A model generated the notes under the pieces. It was not told where the DNA came from and did no database searches. It saw only the letters and a program-made list of their open reading frames with translations. The position numbers were made by a program, and so were the translations under genes. A stretch of 35,167 nucleotides of DNA, taken from Chloroflexota bacterium (GTDB lineage: Bacteria; Chloroflexota; Dormibacteria; CF-121). The stretch covers positions 1 to 35,167 of the forward strand of contig VBHO01000029.1 in the NCBI GenBank assembly GCA_005882045.1, in the 5' to 3' direction. Shown here piece after piece: positions 32,526 through 35,167 of the stretch; positions within the stretch are counted from its first letter, which is position 1; every line of letters begins with the position of its first letter.

Positions 32526-33477
32526 TGTGATTCCCACGGACCTTGTTGACAAAGTAGGCCCACGGCGGCTGGTTCCCGAGCTCGGAATGAGGTCGGCGCT
32601 GATTGTAGAAACGAACCCATCTGGGTAGGGCGCGAAGGCGCTCGGCGTTGTTGGGGAACAGTCGCACGTAGGCCCAATCAGCCAGCAGCGTCTGGATAAA
32701 CCGCTCCGCCTTGCCATTGGTTTGCGGACGGTAGGGTCGGGTCATGACGTGCCGAATCCCCAGGTCGGCGAGGGCGGCCTGAAAGGCCTTGGAGAACGCA
32801 AACGAGCGGTGCTGGTCGGTCATGATCCGCTCAACGCGGACGCCGTGCTGGCCGAAGAAGTGATGCGTGGCCTGGGCGAACTGCATCGCCGACCTAGCCG
32901 ATTGGTCGGGAAACACGCTGACAAAGGCGACGCGGGTGGCGTCGTCCACGGCGACGTAGACGCAGTCATACCCACGCCCACGATGACGACCTGCCGCCGC
33001 CGTCTTTCCCCATATGCGGTGACCGCCACCCGGCGGAATCACCCCAAGCTTCTTGACGTCGACGTGCACCAGCTCGCCTGCGTGTTGTCGGACGTATCGC
33101 AGGGGCCGGCCGGTGACGCGGTCGAAGTCACGCAGCCGGGCGCACCCATGCCGCCGCAGCACGGTGTAGATGGTCGAGCGCGGGTGGCCCAGCAGCGGGG
33201 CAAGCCGATGCGGCCCGCGCTTTAGCCCGCGACGCAGCTTGAGGATCCGCGCAATCTGCTCGGCGGACAGGGCTCGGGGTGATCGCTTCGGCCTGCAGGT
33301 CCGGTCCTGCAGACCCGGCTGGCCCTCGGTTCGGTACCGCCAGAGCCATTTGTACACCGTCGCTCGAGAGACGCCGGCCGCTTCCGCCACCTGAGCAGCT
33401 GGCCAGCTGAGTTCCTCGACGCGCCGAACCAAAAGCAGTCGTCCTCGGGGCGTAAGCGTCGCTCTAGGATGGACCAT
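32521..33477 (-). CDS. IS481-family DDE transposase
   Basis: 318 residues from ATG 33477, which has GGAGGAG 6 bases upstream; a longer frame starts at ATG 33522 but lacks such a site. N-terminal winged helix-turn-helix regions (VAEAAGVSRATVYKWLWRY, RGPHRLAPLLGHPRSTIY) are followed by the DDE integrase core: HVDVKKLGVIP, IMTDQHRSF and RPYRPQTNGKAERFIQTLL supply the three acidic residues. The C-terminus runs into the left terminal repeat. The last codon is completed by, and the TAG stop is entirely provided by, the duplicated target. The ribosome binding site lies in a long hairpin. Confidence 0.95.
   Translation of the reverse strand: MVHPRATLTPRGRLLLVRRVEELSWPAAQVAEAAGVSRATVYKWLWRYRTEGQPGLQDRTCRPKRSPRALSAEQIARILKLRRGLKRGPHRLAPLLGHPRSTIYTVLRRHGCARLRDFDRVTGRPLRYVRQHAGELVHVDVKKLGVIPPGGGHRIWGKTAAAGRHRGRGYDCVYVAVDDATRVAFVSVFPDQSARSAMQFAQATHHFFGQHGVRVERIMTDQHRSFAFSKAFQAALADLGIRHVMTRPYRPQTNGKAERFIQTLLADWAYVRLFPNNAERLRALPRWVRFYNQRRPHSELGNQPPWAYFVNKVRGNHS
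32526..32552 (+). repeat. IS481-type terminal inverted repeat, left end
   Basis: Reads TGTGATTCCCA, then seven bases with four mismatches to the other end, then TTGTTGACAA from base 18. It encodes the last residues of the transposase on the opposite strand. Confidence 0.9.
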
Positions 33478-33533
33478 GAGAGTCTCCTCCTCGGTCAGGT
33501 TGTGGTGACCCAAACCGAGCATGGAGACTCTCA
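33477..33533 (-). promoter_or_regulatory. Long hairpin over the transposase ribosome binding site
   Basis: An 11-base outer stem (33477-33487 with 33523-33533; arm GAGAGTCTCC) and a 6-base inner stem (CTCGGT, 33490-33495, with ACCGAG, 33514-33519) flank an 18-base loop. In an mRNA starting outside the element, the Shine-Dalgarno GGAGGAG and the first base of the start codon would be paired and hidden. Confidence 0.75.
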
Positions 33534-33546
33534 GCCTGTCAACTGG

Positions 33547-33573
33547 TTGTCAACAACCTCTTTGGGAATCACA
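33547..33573 (-). repeat. IS481-type terminal inverted repeat, right end
   Basis: Reads TGTGATTCCCA on the minus strand, then TTGTTGACAA after the variable core, matching the left end at 23 of 27 positions. A second TTGACA follows just inside, which could serve in the transposase promoter. Confidence 0.9.
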
Positions 33574-33579
33574 CCTAGC
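33574..33579. repeat. Target-site duplication, right copy (CCTAGC)
   Basis: Identical to 32520-32525, directly outside the right end of the element. Confidence 0.9.
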
Positions 33580-33588
33580 TAAGAGCGG

Positions 33589-34311
33589 CTAGGTCTTGCC
33601 GAGGTTTTCGAAAAAGCGCCGCATCGCGGCCCGCACCGGTTGGGGCTCGGCCGGATGGTCGAGGCCGCTGGCGGCGGCGTCCTGCCCCCGTAGGGTCCGC
33701 AGCTCAGCCCGGTTCTGCTGCCAGACGACCCAGACGCGCTGCACCGCGGTGAAGTTGGTGCCCACCGCCAGGACGAGCAGGGCCACCGTCAATGGCGACC
33801 AGGACCCCACCCGGATGCCAATCGATTCCAGCAGGAGGCCGGCGACGATGATCACGACCCGCTCGGGCCGGGCGAGGATCCCCACGTCGCAGGTAAAGCC
33901 GAGGCTCTGGGCCCGGGCCCGCACGTAGCTCACCAGGAACGATCCGGCGAGCGCGATCAAGACGATGATCGGCCTCAGTCCGTCGTGCTGCTGCAGGAAG
34001 TAGATCAGGATGCCGAGGTAGACGACGCCTTCCGAGTAGCGGTCGACGGTCGAGTCGAGGAAGGCCCCGTAGCGGTAGACCTTGCCCGAGGCGCGGGCGA
34101 GGGCCCCGTCGAAGATGTCGAAGAAACCGGCGACCATCAGCACCAGGCCGCCCAGCAGGAGCTGGTTGACGGCCACCAGCAGGGCGCCGACGCCCGTGAT
34201 CAGCAGGCCGAACAGCGTCAGCATGTTGGGGGTGAGCGGTGATTCGCGGAAGACGCCAACGCCGCGCTCCGCCCAGCGCCGGACCCAGGCCTGAAATTTC
34301 TGGGTAAACAT
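33589..34311 (-). CDS. pgsA: CDP-alcohol phosphatidyltransferase, phosphatidylinositol-phosphate-synthase-like
   Basis: 240 residues with about six membrane helices. The CDP-alcohol motif is intact: DIFDGALARASGKVYRYGAF continuing LDSTVDR, i.e. DxxDGxxAR...GxxxDxxxD. Together with the PimA-like gene just upstream, this resembles the actinobacterial order in which PI(P) synthase and PimA genes are neighbours, so the likely acceptor is inositol phosphate; glycerol 3-phosphate cannot be excluded from sequence alone. The ATG shares one base with the stop of the glycosyltransferase gene (TGATG). The IS inserted 15 bases beyond its stop. Confidence 0.85.
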   Translation of the reverse strand: MFTQKFQAWVRRWAERGVGVFRESPLTPNMLTLFGLLITGVGALLVAVNQLLLGGLVLMVAGFFDIFDGALARASGKVYRYGAFLDSTVDRYSEGVVYLGILIYFLQQHDGLRPIIVLIALAGSFLVSYVRARAQSLGFTCDVGILARPERVVIIVAGLLLESIGIRVGSWSPLTVALLVLAVGTNFTAVQRVWVVWQQNRAELRTLRGQDAAASGLDHPAEPQPVRAAMRRFFENLGKT

Positions 34312-35167
34312 CAGCGCGAGCTCAGGCTCGGCTCGAGCCGGACCGAGGGCGCCGGCTGGGCCTGGTCTTTTGCCTGCGTGTAGACGTCGGTGACCTCGTC
34401 GATGACGCGTTCCCAGTCGTAGCGGCCCGCGGTGAGGAGCCCGGCCTGCCCCATCTCCTGGCGCAGCGCCCCGTTGTTGATCAAGGTCTGCAGCGCGTAC
34501 TCCAGCTGGCGGCGGCTCTTGCGCTCGACCAGCAGGCCCTCGCGGCCGTGGGTCACGACTTCGCGGAAGCCGTCGATGCTGGTGGCCACGATGGGCTTCC
34601 CGGATGCCATCGCCTCGAGCAAAACGATGCCGAAGCTCTCGTCCCCGGTCGCGGGGCTGCAGAAGATGTCGCAGCTCGCGTAGTAGCGAGGTAGCTCGTC
34701 CGCTGACACGTAGCCGGCCATCACGACGTCATCGAGCTGCTTGCGCGCGAGGAAGTTGCCGTACCAGCGTCGCAGCGGCCCGTCGCCGACGATGATCAGT
34801 CGCAGCTTCGGATACTGCGGCTTCAGCTGGGCAAAGGCGCGCAGCAGGTAGCCGAGCCCTTTGCGGTATTCGAGCCGGCCCACGAACAGCAGGTTGACCA
34901 TGCCGTCGCGCAGCTCCGTGTAAGGCGGCTGATTCTGGAAGCGGCTGACGTCAATCCCATTCGGAATCACCCGGTAATCGCCCGGGAAATAGTGCCGCAC
35001 GAATTCGCGTGCCGGGTTCGAGACCGCGATCCGCACATGCAGCCGGCGCACATATCGCTTGAGCAGCGGCTTTCCATAGTAGTAGCCGACGTTGGAGCGG
35101 GCGAAGGCGTGGAAGGTGCCGACGTTGATGGTTTTGGAGTAGCGCAGCGCGGTCACCGGCAGGACCG
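34311..35167 (-). CDS. pimA: PimA-like GT4 glycosyltransferase, N-terminus outside the window
   Basis: At least 284 residues; the frame runs past the window edge (VLPVTALRYSKTINVGTFHAF), so the true start is further upstream. The family features are VRIAVSNPAREFV, VIPNGIDVSRF, LLFVGRLEYRKGLGYLLRAF, LIIVGDGPL and the donor-site motif TGDESFGIVLLEAMASGKPIV with the conserved Glu pair. PimA adds the first mannose from GDP-mannose to phosphatidylinositol. The coupling with a CDP-alcohol phosphatidyltransferase supports a phospholipid acceptor. Donor and acceptor are inferred from context and similarity. Confidence 0.85.
   Translation of the reverse strand, partial: VLPVTALRYSKTINVGTFHAFARSNVGYYYGKPLLKRYVRRLHVRIAVSNPAREFVRHYFPGDYRVIPNGIDVSRFQNQPPYTELRDGMVNLLFVGRLEYRKGLGYLLRAFAQLKPQYPKLRLIIVGDGPLRRWYGNFLARKQLDDVVMAGYVSADELPRYYASCDIFCSPATGDESFGIVLLEAMASGKPIVATSIDGFREVVTHGREGLLVERKSRRQLEYALQTLINNGALRQEMGQAGLLTAGRYDWERVIDEVTDVYTQAKDQAQPAPSVRLEPSLSSR

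Larger units (their letters stand above)
32526..33573 (-). mobile_element. Complete IS481-family insertion sequence, 1048 bp
   Basis: Bounded by 27-base imperfect terminal inverted repeats (starting TGTGATTCCCA, 4 mismatches) and flanked by a 6-base CCTAGC duplication. It carries one DDE transposase gene on the minus strand. Ends, duplication and transposase are all intact, so this looks like a recent, possibly active insertion. It lies between the phosphatidylinositol-synthase-like gene and the small hypothetical gene, in what was a gap of only about 75 bases. Confidence 0.95.

Noticed and set aside
32139-32717. A 192-residue protein continuing into the IS element
   Set aside because: The part beyond 32525 is antisense or shadow sequence of the insertion element and not native to the gene.

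Overview
The window is high-G+C bacterial chromosome with tightly packed genes, very short intergenic gaps and many 1-4 base start/stop overlaps of the NTGA type. The gene content (DUF222/HNH protein, DUF5667 protein beside an ECF sigma factor, SpoIIIAA/Ycf45-type R3H ATPase, tmk-darA pair, CDP-alcohol phosphatidyltransferase next to a PimA-like mannosyltransferase, IS481-type element) and the frequent TAnnnT boxes 6-10 bases before start codons suggest a member of the Terrabacteria, most likely Chloroflexota or the related Candidatus Dormibacterota. That placement is an inference from gene content. I see no rRNA, tRNA or CRISPR array.

Layout. 1-2256: end of tldD, then pmbA and a C26 amidohydrolase, all translationally coupled. 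2268-7929 is all minus strand: a DUF222/HNH nuclease-like protein, a small unknown protein, Lon protease, adenylate kinase and a monofunctional peptidoglycan glycosyltransferase. 8045-13821 is all plus: pdxS, a broken pdxT, a double-GNAT-like protein, an R3H AAA ATPase, tmk, darA and a DUF554 membrane protein that appears to start with CTG. 13904-15840: an ECF sigma factor coupled to a membrane-anchored Kelch propeller. 15883-21075: a small membrane protein, then the MoxR / DUF58 / transglutaminase trio. 21020-22836: a divergent MBL hydrolase and selD. 23009-24273: a second ECF sigma factor with a DUF5667 partner. 24304-27938: lspA, a GAF-like protein, an M24 aminopeptidase, an MBL hydrolase and a BtuF-like protein. 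27935-32142: small minus-strand genes, a CoA-binding protein, a Glu/Leu-type dehydrogenase, CsaA, a class V aminotransferase and a DUF2127 protein. 32139-35167: a small unknown gene whose promoter is abutted by a complete IS481-family element, then a phosphatidylinositol-synthase-like gene and a PimA-like glycosyltransferase cut by the window edge.

The most striking observation is selD. Its reading frame carries an in-frame TGA exactly at the catalytic Cys/Sec position (HGAG-U-ACK). A hairpin that fits the bacterial SECIS layout lies just downstream. Selenophosphate synthetase therefore appears to be a selenoprotein here, and the host must make selenocysteine.

Other points of interest are a pdxT with a roughly 60-base internal deletion that fuses its frame to the next gene; two CTGA overlaps implying CTG start codons; an IS481 element whose transposase stop codon is supplied by the duplicated CTAG target and whose ribosome binding site is buried in a long hairpin; and a sigma factor paired with a Kelch-propeller membrane protein that could act as an anti-sigma sensor.
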